Of a DNA stretch of 64,000 bases, positions 22,936 to 35,500 are shown in pieces; positions within the stretch are counted from its first letter, which is position 1; the number at the start of each line of letters is the position of its first letter. This DNA comes from Maratus speciosus. Taxonomy: Eukaryota > Arthropoda > Arachnida > Araneae > Salticidae. The notes under the pieces were generated by a model. It saw nothing but the letters and a program-made list of their open reading frames with translations, ran no database searches and was not told the DNA's origin. The position numbers were made by a program, and so were the translations under genes. Where the stretch lies: the NCBI GenBank assembly GCA_963932465.1, contig OZ010792.1, positions 186,343,377 to 186,407,376 of the forward strand, written 5' to 3'.

Positions 22936-24130
22936 TGGGGCATTCTCACAATTTTTTGACTTTTATGTCCCTGATTAATAATTTTTATTTTAATACTTTT
23001 TTGTGTTTTTTTTTTTTTTTTTAATTTCATATACTGGGTATTATATATTCATAGTATATATTCATATACATAAATCATAATTCCATTGCATGATTGCATA
23101 ACAATATTAACGAGATAAATAAGTTTTGGAAGATGTTAGGGGTCCAAATAACAGTATACCGTCCCCCGTGTCCCTGATGCTGATTTTTAAATTTGGAGCT
23201 GTCTGTATAAAATTGTTTCAATAAAAGTAATTCGATGTAATTTTTTTCCGAAACTGAGACAATTGTTTAATATAAATATTGTGCAAAAAATTAACCTGCA
23301 CACATTTTTACGGTTGATATTATTTTTTGAACTCTGTCCCTGGGTTTTTCATCCTTACCGTCCCTCTTGCTAAACTTATACAGAAAATCACTTCAGATGC
23401 AGCCACAGAATTTTTTTCAATTTTTTCTCATGCAGAAGTATGCTAGAGAAAGAATGTCTAAAATTCTTTGACAGGAAATTTACTGCAGAATTTAAAACAC
23501 CATTTAAATATCAATTTCAAGATCGTGGCTTTATTGGTAGTCTTACCGTCCCCAAAGTATATTTCTACCTTTTTCGAGGTAAATTAAGAAAAAAAAATAT
23601 TTAATCCAATGTTAAGAACTGTTTCTAGAAATCAATGAACATTGTGGCTATCACTTAGTCTTAACATGATTTTCCTAAAAATAGGTGATAATTTTCCTTA
23701 CCGTTCCATCCTTACAGTCCCTTTTTTCCCATTTCGTCCCTTTTTTCCTATACCGTCCCCCCCCCTTTTTTTTTAATCTTACCGTCCCTTTTTTAACACC
23801 CCTTTAAGACAATGTTATACAAAAATTCTGTATTAATAGTACTACATTTTTATTATTTCTTATTTGAATGTCCCGTGGGTACTATGGAAATTCATTATAA
23901 GTAAAAATTTAGAAGAAAATAAAAAGTTATAGTGGTAAAATGCTAAGGAAAATTAAACTCGCAAGTTTAACTTAAACCGCAGTTAAATAAAAAAAAAATT
24001 CGCTGCTGGCCATTTTTTCTTTATTTTGAATCATTAAGGCATTTGTCTATCAGATTAAAATGTGATTTTAGCATGTTTAATTTCACCAGATTTTTATTCC
24101 CGAAAGTCAAAAGATTGTGAGAATGCCCCA
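22936..24130. mobile_element. 1.2-kb TIR element in hairpin unit 1
   Basis: The ends TGGGGCATTCTCACAAT and ATTGTGAGAATGCCCCA are perfect inverses over 17 bp and are flanked by TATA on both sides (22932-22935, 24131-24134), so the duplication is TA or TATA. Inside, TTACCGTCCC-like motifs recur about seven times between 23160 and 23800. No coding region. The related unit at 36480-36895 shows the uninterrupted state. Superfamily uncertain; a TA duplication would fit Tc1/mariner. Confidence 0.75.
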
Positions 24131-24689
24131 TATATACTCGTAGTCCTCAGGTATCCTATGCAAATATATATATCATTTAAGCTGTATAGCATTTTAGCTG
24201 TAAAGATTTTTCCCATACACTAACGTTAGCGTTCGAGTTTCTTCGCGTGACTAGTGTAGGTTATGTATAATTATGTAGTGGGTTACGTATATGTATATGT
24301 AGTGTTATGAGACTAATTCAGTTACGCGAAAACACGCCGTTCGCTAATATTAATACAATGGGAGAATGTTTTAAAGGTATTTTTGTTTGCATTTTAATAT
24401 TTTAATTTTTTTTTTGTATTTGAAAGCTGAGGTGGATCTGTACAAAGATCCTTTTACACTTTTTTATTTTGTTTACTAGTATTTTTAATTAGAACACTTT
24501 CATTTTCGGAATCGGTTTCGAAAGTGAAAGCATCCTCATAAAAAAATCTTGCAAACAAAATCGAAAAAGTAAAAAACGGTCTTTTTTGAGATCGACCTCA
24601 CCTGTCATATGCGAAGAAAACAAGTTGGAAATTGCTCGTCAAACGTGGCAAATGAGGTGCGTTCTTACTATAACTAGTTTTATAAATAT

Positions 24690-25200
24690 TTTTTGCACCA
24701 CATGTTCTACTGAATGTATATTTTAGTGCACTTCATAAGTGCATATCAATTTCATTCTCTTCGAAAGGCTGTAACATCATTAAAATGCACATACAATACT
24801 TTTTTTTCCCATTGGCCGTCATGTAACGGAAAACTTTTGACTGTCCCTGTAATTAAGCTATACATCCGATTTTCATAAAATTTGAAATGACTCAACAAAA
24901 TTTTACAACAATTATATATTTAAAATTTCAGACCGTTCGGAAGGCTGTAACATCATTAAAATGCACTTGCAATAATTTTCCCCATTGGCCGTAATGTAAC
25001 GGAAAATTTTTGAATGTCCCTGTAATTAAACTATACATCCGAGTTTTACAAAATTTTGCAACAATTATATATTTAAAATTTCAGACCATTCGGTTGGGTA
25101 GTTTTTCCTCTGTTGTATGCGGACGGATAGACAGACCGACACTATAGGTGTTACGTATTTATATAATTATTAACGCACCTAAAAATCATTTAAAAATAAT
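24690..25200. repeat. two monomers of the ~170-bp satellite inserted beside hairpin unit 2
   Basis: Starts near 24760 and 24936 (period 176 bp) share GGCTGTAACATCATTAAAAT, then GTAACGGAAAA and GTCCCTGTAATTAA. They resemble the degenerate monomers at 5500-8000. A GACGGATAGACAGACCGAC tail follows at about 25121. Confidence 0.6.
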
Positions 25201-27095
25201 CAAATGAAAACGAGATATTTTAAAAAAAATTCTCCCACATAATTAACATTACCGAACAAGTGTTTTCACGTGACTGAAATAGCCTCTTAGATTAGTCATG
25301 TGGAGAAAGTCTAACGCTAATGTTAATCCTATGGGAGGATTCTTTACAGATTTCTCGCTTGCATTTTAATATTTTTAAAAGAGTTTTTGCATAGGGTACC
25401 TCATGTCGATAACTTTTATCGTGCATTTGTACTTTTTCGATTTTGGTTGCAGTTTTTTTATATAAGTACAGTTTCATTTTCAGCACCGATTCTAACCGGT
25501 TTCAAAAGTGAAACTATCTTGATATGAAAAACTGTAACCAAAATCGAAAAAGTACAAACGCACCATAAAAGTTATCGACCTCACGTATCCTATGCCAAAA
25601 ATCTTTAAAAATATTAAAATGCAAGCGAGAAATCTGAAAAGATTTTTCCCACAGGTTTAACATTAGCGTTAAAATTTCTTCGCGTTACTAGTTTTAACCC
25701 TTTACGCGGAAAAACTCAAACTCTAACGTTAAACCTATGAGACAAATCGTTACAGATTTGTCCCATCTTGCTCACATTTTAATATATTTTTAAGTGATTT
25801 TTTCGGATAGGATACCCGAGGTCGAAATAAATTGTTGTGCGTTTGTTCTTTTTTGGTTTTGGTAACAGTTTTTCAATATGGGGACACTTTCACTTTCGGA
25901 AGAGGTTGGAACCTGTTCTGAAAGTGAAACTATTTTCGTATAAAAAAACTGTAACCAAAATCGAAAAAGTACACAAACGCTAACATTAGATATCGACCTC
26001 AGGTATCCTGGAAAAAAAAATCGTGTAAAAATATTAAAACGCAAGCGATAAATTTGAAAAGATTTTAACCATAGGTTGAACATTAGTGATCAAATTTCTT
26101 CGCGTGAGTAGTGTAGAGCTAGGGTGGTCACAAGAAATCAATTTTCAAATTTTTTCGGGGGGACCCCCCCCAAAAAGTTGCCAATTGACTAGAAAATGAG
26201 ATTGGCTAAGTTTCAGCTCATTTGGATAATATTAACCCGTGCCTCATTGAGGTTTAAGTTTGAAAAAAACGTGATTTTTCGCAAAAAAATGCTGTTTTTC
26301 CTTCATGAAATGAATACAATTAAACCTAGGAACATAATGCAGGTCTCATTTTATAAAAAAAAGTTTTGATTTGAAGAACCACACACCATTTTTTTCTAAA
26401 AATGTATAGATTTAAAAATATGTGCATTTTTCAGGACCAGACTTCACCTGAATCCTAAAAATTGGCTTTTTATGAAAACGCGAAAAAAAAAATTGTAACA
26501 TTGCATTTCATCTGCTTTCCACCTTTTGTTTTTCTTTTTTTCGTTTTGTGAAGTCCAATAAAGTGTTTGATTAAAAAAAATTCCAAAGAAAAGGAAAAAA
26601 ATCGAATTTTAAACTGAAAGAATTGGGCAAAGGAAGTATAGAAATGAGGGCAAATAATGCTCAATTGCATTTTATTATTAAAGTTGTGTTACAAGAAAGG
26701 AGGCATAATAAAGAAATTAAATTATTTTCCCTTACAATTGTCACGTTAACCCTTTCCGGCACAGAAAAATTCTGTTCGTAAAAGGATGAAATGATGGTTT
26801 ACCCCGGAATTTACAAACGACATTTTTAGAAATTAAAATCACATTACTTTAACCTTTCATTGTAAAAGCAAAATTTTATTAAAATATTCTTCATGCCGTT
26901 TGTAAGTTTGGAATTAAAATTAGGTGGTGCCGGCGTGGAACACTGCGCCGGAAAGGATTGAAGTGGTAATGGTTTAGGCTTATGTTGACTTTTTTTACCA
27001 AAGTATTATCTAAAAATGAAAATGCAACTTGATCCGAGTTAAGATACCAAAGGCGGTTTGTCATTTTAGCAAGTGCTTTGTCTGTAACCTATTTA

Positions 27096-27383
27096 TCAAA
27101 TTTTCTGTAGTGAACAAGTGATTTTATTATTTGCATGTCTTGAATTGGGGGCTAAAGTGGCAGTGGAAGTATTGAAGCACGCTCTTGCATAAATATTGAT
27201 TAAAACTAAGAAAAGATCTCTGATACCTTCTTTTTCTAAATTTGTTATTGAAAGATGATCCCTGAAACAATATATTTTAAGAGAATGAATGGCCTGTGCC
27301 TCCATCCATTTGACATGATTAAAAGTACCAGGTGCTTTGAAAAAAAGTCTTTTGCAGGAAGGAGTTCTATAAAAATTAATCAA
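27096..27383 (-). pseudogene. unclassified transposase, C-terminal part
   Basis: The minus-strand frame contains KAPGTFNHVKWMEAQAIHSL, KIYCFRDHLSI, then GIRDLF, IYARACF and LAPN, followed downstream by degraded frames to about 26930. I recognise this motif order (a G--HH-RWMA-AIY-LKI block, then IY--AWF and APN-D) as a recurrent uncharacterised transposon protein in arthropod repeats, but I cannot name its superfamily. It is the downstream part of the frame at 35255-35500, separated from it by the nested hAT-type element. Stops and frameshifts show it is dead. Confidence 0.5.
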
Positions 27384-30300
27384 AGTTGGATAAACTCTTT
27401 ATAATCATCCCTGAGCTGTTAATTTTTAAGAGTTCCTGTAAGAAAATTTGAAATTTCTTCTGAATTAACTATTTATATCTAGTATTTCATCTTCAGTACA
27501 GTGGTGTAGTCGAGGGGGGACGCGAGGGGACGGCGTCCCCTCACTTTTTTATGTTATCTCGAGCGTCCCCTTACTTTATATTTTCAAGGGGGACGCCTAG
27601 AGACGTGGGAGGACGCAGACTTTCCCAAAGTTTTTTAATGAAGACACTAATAAATTAACAATTTTAGAAATAAGATAATGATTTTTAATACTTTTCAACA
27701 AACTTGAAAAGTGTTTATTGTGCTGATTAGCCTATTCACTAAACTTCCATAAGTTTGCTGGAATTACAGCAAAATTTTATGTATTTTTTTTGTAGGTTCA
27801 ATGTAGTATGTAAATGTTTCACTATTGTATAGCATCATACACTTACATCATATAAAAATTCTCTATTGTATAGCATTAGTATTTCGTTTACGTGAAAACA
27901 AAAAGAAAGTTCTTTCATATTACGCTTTATTGGCAAAAATTGTTTGAAATAGACATTAATGAAGTTATATTTTAAATATAACGCAAATGGCATTTGAAAT
28001 TTGTTACATGTTCCCTATCGGAAATAGCATATATTGTTCGTTTACACGGACATTAAAAAATATTTTCAAATACCATGATCCATTAACGATAATTATTCGA
28101 AATTCATGGAAAACTATAGGATGCGTGACGGTGCGTGAAACATTTATAATCATTTTACAATGCCACGCAAAAGAATCCATCACATTGTCATCTATGGGTT
28201 CAGCTGCTTGAACATGTTTTCAATTATATTATCAGGGCTCCCAACACATTTTAGTCCTCCAAAAGTGGAAAAAGTGCCATTTGATGAAATTCCTTGCTTT
28301 ACTTTTTGGAATAGAGTAGTTAAGAAATTTGTATCGTACATATAGAGAGTATATATCGTACATCAAAAAATTGTCAAATCATATTCAGGTCATCCTATAG
28401 CGTGTAAATCCATCAAAAAGATTCCAATACTTTCTTCTGATAAAAATATATTTAAGAAGTATAACAAAAAAAAGAAGAATATTTAATTAAGATTTCCTTT
28501 AATAGAGAGAAGTACTTGACACCAAAATCGAAGACAAAACTAAATCTATAATAATAATAAAAAGCCAAGTGCGAGCATTACTCGCGCACAGAGGGTTCCA
28601 TAGAATAAATATATGAATTTGTAATTGAACGTTGCTAAAAGAATACTAAGACTTTGTAAAAAAACTATACAACGTAGGCTTGGGTATAACTGTATATATT
28701 AGAAAAGTGTAAATGAGTATACCATGAAAGTTCAAAGAGATATGGAACCTAAATAATGTCAAATATAGCTATTCGTATAACTCTTTTTTTAATATTATCC
28801 TAATCTGTTTACGATGAACTTAATTCGGTACTGACAATAAAAGCAGTGCATAGTTAAACTTCATTTGGCATTTCATGAAATTAAATTCAGCGTACTAATA
28901 ACCATTATTTCTACAGTGTAGCTAAAACAAAACCTTTGTTCAAAGTTTAAATTGGGCATTGTGCTAAGCGCGCTTCGAATTGAGGTCTCAAAGTTGCAAC
29001 GCCGACTTGGTCAGTGCCGCGTTTTTCCAGATAGGTGTTTAATTAACTTTTAAAGTATCTCGAGGCGTATTGAGAGATACACTTAATGCAAACTATCGCG
29101 AATCCCACAATATTTATGCGATTCATTCTAATTAAATCTTTCGAGGGCGATGCCCTTAAAAAAACGGACACCTAATTTTAATTCCAAAACAGACAAACGG
29201 CACCAAGAATATTTAATTAAACTTTCCTTTTATCATGTACGTGAAAATAAGCAAGTTCGCATTTTCTAATAAATTCGTTTATAAATTCTGGTGTCAGTTC
29301 ATTATTTCAAAGGTTTATAAATAGAATTACTCCTTGCCGGAAAGGATTCTCAAGAAATGTCGCAGGACTCTTAAAGCTTCAAAATTTAAGAAATTAAAAT
29401 TTTCTTTAGATGTTAAACTCCTATCTTTTCTGATTATTTTGATATAATTGTTTCCTTGAAATTCCCATTAGAACAGAAGTTTTGGCTTTTAGAATTATAC
29501 CCGCTCAATAGCTGAAGCGGCGTTTCCGAAATCTTAAAGTCATTAATTTCCAAATGGCGTTTTTTGGGCATAACGCGCAGGATGCATCAAAAACTTCTGA
29601 ATATTTTTTCATGAAATTTTCAAAACATACATTTCGTGTTAGTCTGTATAAACTGAACCTAAAATTTCCTTTTTATTTTTCAAAAAAATATTTTTTTAGG
29701 TGATTTTACTGTTGAAATTTTCAAAATTTTGTATTAGCTAAATGCAACATTGCATTAAAAATATAAAAATGCTTTAAATACAAATTTATTTAAGTTCAGG
29801 GAAATTATTACAATCTGAAGTATAAGTAAGCACCAAAATTGTCATTCTAGTTGCAATATTTATTTTGTAATCCTGCGCGTAAACTGTTATGCCAATTTTT
29901 TGTTCGACAAATGTCTAACAGTTTCGAGCCCCCTATAAATACTAATTCTGTATCTTGCAATTTTTTAAATACATGAAACGAAAGAACATACTTATATCTT
30001 TCATCTGAATAAAAATTGTGTTTTAAAATCATATACATTTTAAGACATTAAATGTTGAAAAATGTCTTTTTTTCATTTTGTCCACTTTTTAGAGCCCCGA
30101 GACCCCTTAAATTTGTATGTTTTTAACATTTTGACGGTTATTGCTTTTATACTATTACTGGACATTACATTACACATATATAATTAAAAGTTGTTAACTA
30201 GGCATAGAGTACGCCGCCCCTGTCCTTGTGTATGTCCAAACTGACCGTACCTTTAAGGGTTAATATCTCGGCTAATTACCGATGATTTTTTTCGAAAATC

Positions 30301-30601
30301 ATTAGCAACAATGCTTTTATTCTTGTGCAACGATAGGTATATTCAGCGATGCTCAACAATTTTTCTGAATGCCCGTAAATCGAAATTTGTGTATAACAGA
30401 AAAATGTTAATTACTCAAAAACTATGTGACCTAGGGTCAGGGTTGGCAGGTTTTTGACATGTGTCAGTTTATGACAGTTTAAACCATGGTTTAAACCGTC
30501 ATGTGAAAAACCTCTTGTCAAAAACCATCTGTCAAAAACCTAAAATACTATATAGTGATCTGTAAAAATTCACATTAAATGTCACACATTACAACATTAT
30601 A

Positions 30602-30719
30602 TGTGATATTTTAAATTCACATTACTGTATATCAATAATTAGTACATAGTTAAGTATTATTGTGATATTTTAAATTCACATTACTGTATATCAATAATTA
30701 GTACATAGTTAAGTATTAT
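30602..30719. repeat. perfect 59-bp tandem duplication
   Basis: Two apparently identical copies start at 30602 and 30661 (TGTGATATTTTAAATTCACA). Absence of differences suggests a recent duplication in otherwise old DNA. Confidence 0.9.
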
Positions 30720-30758
30720 TGTTAAGTGCAATTTTTTAACAGGGTAAAATTTTCATTT

Positions 30759-30791
<33 letters not shown>

Positions 30792-30854
30792 TAAAATTGT
30801 GTTTTTCTAAAAAGTAGACATTAAGCTCACCTGAGCTGAAAATTTTTTCTCTTA

Positions 30855-31539
30855 CTGTATTTTACGGAGGAAACGCCGCACTACTGAAAACTGGCCTGAA
30901 TAAGATTAAAAATATCGTAACCTGTGGCAACGCTACTTTTGTCGACAGCGTCACATTGACCTAACTTTAATCAAAGTTTTCTGAACAGTGTAAGTGTAGA
31001 GTGCCTCATTTTTAATATCTTAAGATATCTAAAATTTTATTTAAAATATTTAAATCGTGTTTAAAATATTTTTATGTAATTTTTAAATGAAGGAGATGTC
31101 AGTTGGTATTTAAAACACCCAGAGCGCGGGACTCAGACCCTCTCCTTAGGCGTTCCATGTTTTTTTTAAGTGGCCGGCGCAACTTGGCACGCTTTTTACG
31201 AGTGGGTCGTATCTACTTTAGGCGATCTTTAGTTCCTATTCAAAGCCCTCAAAATCTGAGTCTTCAATATCAGAATGCATGAGTTGTAAATTTTCTTCTT
31301 CCATGCTGTATGGTTCGCTATCATCATCAGAAATGTCACAGTTTTCATTATCAGCAAAGTCAGAAAGTTGTTGGGCAGGGGACTTGAAGGCAGTCTAAAG
31401 GAATTTTTATTTTATCTCAATTTTACACGTGCGAAAAAAAAAAAAAACGTAAACACCGCACATGGTGTAAACGCCGCACTTGAAAGAAAATTAACTTTTA
31501 AACCCGTAAACGCCACAGCGTTTCTTCCATAAAATACGG
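30855..31539. mobile_element. pogo/Tigger-like non-autonomous element with TA duplication
   Basis: Ends CTGTATTTTACGGAGGAAAC and (inverted) CCGTATTTTATGGAAGAAAC lie between TA at 30853-30854 and TA at 31540-31541. A short minus-strand coding remnant is described separately. The terminus resembles the CCGTATTTACTC ends of the pogo-like element at 58012. Confidence 0.75.
31236..31382 (-). pseudogene. acidic C-terminal tail of a pogo/Tigger-like transposase
   Basis: One minus-strand frame stays open to a stop at 31236-31238 and is dominated by D and E (SDDDSEPYSMEEE, then DIEDSDFEGFE). Pogo/Tigger/CENP-B-like transposases commonly end in such an acidic tail. The catalytic and DNA-binding domains are missing, so only the last ~48 codons survive inside a 685-bp deletion derivative. 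Confidence 0.55.
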
Positions 31540-31909
31540 TACTTAAAATCGTTTTAATTTCTCTTACTTTTGAGAGCTTAAAGCACTAGCTAGGTTTTTT
31601 TTTTTTAAATAAGAAATAAAAACTTAGAAAAGTGCAGATTTTTTTTATATATATAACAAGATAATGTGCATCAATGTTATTCTAGTCTAAGCAATAACCA
31701 TTCCATTCAAAATTGAAATTAGATTATTAATCTTAAACATTTACAAAATAAGAGAAGTAATAATAATAATAAAAAAAGCTTAAAGTCAAAATTCTTTTTA
31801 AACAGCTTTCTTTTAAATATATAAAAATATGTTTTCGATTTTAAAACTGAACAAAATTGGCTCAGTCTTCTAAAAGAAAATTCACTTAAGCCCCATATTG
31901 AAAAAGTGC

Positions 31910-32310
31910 ATAATAGAAGGGATCAAATCATGAAACTATACCATTGTTTGGCTTATATTTTGCATCTCAAGCATCAGGGGCAAGGGTTGACTGATGTATC
32001 AGTTGATTCAGCTCGTGCTTGAGCTATAGAGAGAATTTATGGATACTTACCCATAACTGATTGTGTATGAAGCTAAAGAATCCCCTTTCTCGTCTTGTTA
32101 TTTCAGTGCTATAGGGAGGACCCCATTATTTGGTGGAAAGGTATCATTAAATGCAATAGCTTTTTGAGCCTGTTTCAAAACTTGCCCATTTAGCAATGTT
32201 TTTGCTATCAAAAGACAGGCTATTTTCTAATGCTTCATACACTCTAAACTCAGAAATCATCTGGGTGTAAATAAATGTGAACACGTTGTGTGCTGCAGCA
32301 TGCTGGGGGT
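31910..32310 (+). pseudogene. hAT transposase C-terminal remnant
   Basis: In the forward frame near 31940-32180 I read LAYILHLKHQGQGLTDVS, then ERIYGYL and, after stops, YREDPIIWWK. DP--WW followed by a leucine-rich block is the entry to the hAT C-terminal dimerisation domain. The usual downstream SS--ERVFS motif is not preserved. Several stops interrupt the frame. Its position inside a TSD-bounded hAT element (30438-32642) supports the call. The N-terminal zinc finger and RNase H-like catalytic core are not recognisable, and 30855-31539 is occupied by a MITE. Confidence 0.6.
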
Positions 32311-33108
32311 AAAATTGATCCAGATTATTTAATTGTACTAAAAGGATTTTCTTCTGATTGAAAATACAAAAAAATAAGAATATTTTATGGCAATTAACAA
32401 TTTATTTTTTTTAATTATTAAATTACCATAAATTTAAAAGATCACATAAATCATTGACTTGTTTAATGTTTACCTATTGTTGTTAAAATGTTTTAGTGTG
32501 TTACATGCATTTGGCAGATTTTGACGGTTTAAACCAGTTTATGACAGTTTTTGATGGTTTAAACCTGTTTATGACAGTTTAAACCAGTTTTTGACGCTTG
32601 TCATGTCAAAAACCAGTTTTTGACGTCAAAAACCCAACCCTGCCTAGGGTAATCGCTATAATTTTCAGGGAAGGTTTATATTAACGTCTACTACCTCTAT
32701 TTTTTTCATAATTTTAGTTTCAGTAGATTCAGAATTAGATGGGGGGGGGGGGGACATATTTTTGCGCTGCATTTTCAACAATATCTTTGAAAATATAATA
32801 CCTAAAATTAAAAGGAATGTATTTTTGTATTCAGCGTTACAAAAGCTTTCACAGGAAAATATTTTTTTTTATTCAAGTAGCATAATTAGCCCCTCTACTT
32901 TTTTACTAAATATATTTATGAATGTTTATTAATCTGAAAATATGTGGGTCAATGGTCTTTATTACTTTCCCAAATTTGAACTTTCCATGTTCCATAGTTT
33001 ACGAGTAAAATGTCTGTGACAGACAGACAGACGGACGGACAGACACAGGAGTGATCTTATAATGGTTCCGTTTTTACTTTTTAAATACGGAACCCTAAAA
33101 ATAGAGTT

Positions 33109-33196
33109 TGGTCTGTGTGGTCTATGTGCTGAAAAGACCACTGTAACAGCTATGAGATAGAGGCGAGGTACCATTTTGTCTAAAATTATGCACTTC

Positions 33197-33239
<43 letters not shown>

Positions 33240-35040
33240 GATTTTTAGCCTTTTTTTTTACCTTTGACTGTGATTTTTTTTCACATTGATGAATGGAATT
33301 CCGTTTCAATTTTTTAGCCAAGTAGTGGTAAATTTTGTCCTCTTTTCAGCTTTTTCAATAAATTTTATTCAGAATTTGTACAGCGATTTATTTTTGGCGA
33401 ATTTTTATGCGAACTTCAGCTTTTTTTTTGCGTTTTGTTTCAATTTTATGATATTCGAAAAAGGAAATCGGTTTCGAACTCTCAACCCTAATGTAATAGA
33501 TTTTGTCATTTCGCGATTAGTACGTTTTCTTAATCAGAAACTAGGTTATATAATGTACCGTAATGGTCGATTTTTTAATAGAGGCAGAATATGTTTTAAA
33601 AAATGCTGTTAAAAAGGGCATTTTGAACCGAATTTACCGATGCGGATTGTGTTGGAAAAATCATTGTATTAAGGATGCACTCAAATCCAAACTGCTTATT
33701 TTCTGACTCATTTTAAAATTCATTTTTGCTCTCAAACGCATTTAATTGGTAGATTCGCTTATTCAGAAACTATATAATGTACCGTAATGATCGATTTTTT
33801 GATAGAGACAGAATATATTTTTAAAAAAATGATATCAAAGTATGCATTTTGAACGGAATTTCCCGAAGCGATTGTGTTGTCCTTCTGAGAAAATAATTGT
33901 TTATATATCAAGTTTTAATTAATTGAACAAAAAATAAAAACACAGGTCGCTTATAAATCTCTTCAAAAATCACGTCAGCAAGTTACATATTTTTTTTATT
34001 AAAAATGAATCTGGAATTATGCCAGAAAATTTCGAGTTGTTGAGCATGGAAAAGTATTTTTTTGAATACCGCCCTAACATGATTCTGATAAAACCAGCTA
34101 TTATATAAAAATGAAATAAAAACTCGTCAAATGCGGCCCGATAAAATTGTTAAAGTGGATTTATCTCTAATCATGGTTTAGTTTTTGTTTGTGAAATTAG
34201 TATATTTGACTTCGAAATCTACCTCTGCCTGTAGGCCGGGCCGGCAGGGATTTTATTTGGAATTCGTATCATGATTTTTTAATTTTTTTTGCTAATTTTT
34301 TATATAATTTTTCAGTTTTTTTGTGTTTTGCGGCGATTTTTTGTCACTCAGTTTCAATCTTCTGGTAGTTTAATATAGAAAATTTTGTCCTCTTTAATTT
34401 TTGAATTTTTAGTGATTTTTAATCCGATTTTCAATGAGTTTTACGTTTTTCCGCATTTCCTTTACATTGGTAAAAGTTCTGTTAGAATGCTTTATCCCAC
34501 TATAGTAAATTTTGTCCTCACGATTTTTAGCGTTTTGCGGTGATTTTTTCCACATTAGTATTTTTTTTTCCTTAAGTCACCATAAAAGGACTAAGTGGAC
34601 GTTTTTCTAAAAATTGATTTTTAGGAGGGAGGGGAAGACGAAAAGATATACCAAAATTTTAAAGTCTTATTTTTCCTTGCCTTAATTACAATAAATTTCT
34701 TACTCTTTATCTGAGCATAAAGTAAAAATGCAATAATTTTCAATATTCTCAATAGAAAGCAGTTATTTTATAACTATATTTCCAAAATAAATAATGCAAA
34801 ACAAATTCTTATAAAATTTTCATTGCTTGAATTATTGCTACTGAATAACGGCTTCTAATACAAAAACATTTCAGTCATGACATAAGGTTTTAAATTTTTG
34901 AATTCTATAGCAAGCTTTTTAATGTCCAACAGATAAAGAAACTTTAATTAAATTAATTTAAATTTACATTTATAATTTTTTAACTTAAATTTCCACTTAT
35001 TTTTCTCTGCAATTGAAAATAAAAAGCAAGATTCAAAATA
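33109..35040. other. T-rich low-complexity stretch
   Basis: A long poly-T tract lies at about 33200-33237. Diverged blocks of AATTTTGTCCTC and GTTTTGCGGCGATTTTT recur around 33330, 34340-34400 and 34510-34545. CTATATAATGTACCGTAATG recurs at about 33546 and 33770. No gene. Confidence 0.55.
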
Positions 35041-35254
35041 AAGTTTGCCTATAGGGATACAGACCCTAATGTGCGAAACTGTGAGCGTCCTCCCACTTTT
35101 TTATCCAGGACTACACCACTGCTTCAGTAACATTTGTATACTTACTCTGGTTTAATTTAGACCACCCAATCAGAATTGTTTTTTTTTTTTTATATCTGGC
35201 TGAGAGGCAGTGATTATGCCCATTTTACAATCAAGAACAGCTTTCTAAATTATG

Positions 35255-35500
35255 CTGGCGGCATGGTAAATACAGAAGACTTTTCCTTTAACAATTGCTA
35301 TAGAAAAATGCAGGTTAACTCTGAGGCGACCTGTGTTTACTTCAGTTGTATCAAAAAATATTGCCTGGATTTTACCAACTTCCTCCCACTCTTCAACTGC
35401 TGAAAATACAGCATTCGCCTGAATTGTTCCGATACTATTTTCAAGTTGAGGAACTCGTAGTAACTGTTCTTCATCCCCACAACTAATTAAAAACTTTTAT
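35255..35500 (-). pseudogene. unclassified transposase, central part with FDTT-x-x-NTG motif
   Basis: The minus-strand frame reads DEEQLLRVPQLENSIGTIQA, NAVFSAVEEWEEVGKIQA, then IFFDTTEVNTGRL. I recognise the combination of an EW--V-KIQA helix and FDTT--NTG, with a G--HH-RWMA block downstream, as one uncharacterised transposon protein of arthropods. The FDTT aspartate is a candidate catalytic residue of an RNase H-like fold, but that is inference. The frame decays after NTG. Its continuation (27096-27383) is displaced by the hAT-type insertion. Confidence 0.5.

Larger units (their letters stand above)
30438..32642. mobile_element. hAT element, TIR CAGGGTTGG, perfect 8-bp TSD
   Basis: Left end CAGGGTTGGCAGGTTTTTGA, right end GTCAAAAACCCAACCCTG, identical flanks CCTAGGGT (30430-30437 and 32643-32650). 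Many subterminal GTTTTTGAC / TTTAAACC motifs in both orientations crowd the two ends. It holds a broken hAT transposase C-terminus and a pogo-like MITE at 30855-31539. Confidence 0.9.
28561..33108. mobile_element. element with GGTTCC-type ends and CAGA tract, nested
   Basis: The left side begins AAGCCAAGTGCGAGCATTAC and reaches GAGGGTTCCATAG. The right side has a CAGACAGACGGACGGACAGA run at about 33020-33044, then the inverted pair GGTTCCGTTTTT / AATACGGAACC, and ends CCTAAAAATAG. I recognise this pairing of termini from arthropod (notably lepidopteran) repeats, but I cannot assign a superfamily. Boundaries are approximate and no target duplication is clear. Confidence 0.45.
27499..35121. mobile_element. 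7.6-kb hAT-type element, perfect 8-bp TSD, nested in the TAGGGTGGTC element
   Basis: Left end CAGTGGTGTAGTCGAGG, right end GACTACACCACTG, identical flanks CTTCAGTA at 27491-27498 and 35122-35129. Subterminal GGACGCTC/GCGTCC motifs are shared by both sides. It interrupts the minus-strand transposase frame of its host element. No transposase of its own is visible. It contains a further element (28561-33108) that in turn contains a hAT with a MITE inside. Confidence 0.9.

Noticed and set aside
32962..33321. 119-codon minus-strand frame with a lysine run
   Set aside because: Lysine run is the poly-T tract at 33200, and the remainder lies in the CAGA-tract repeat end.
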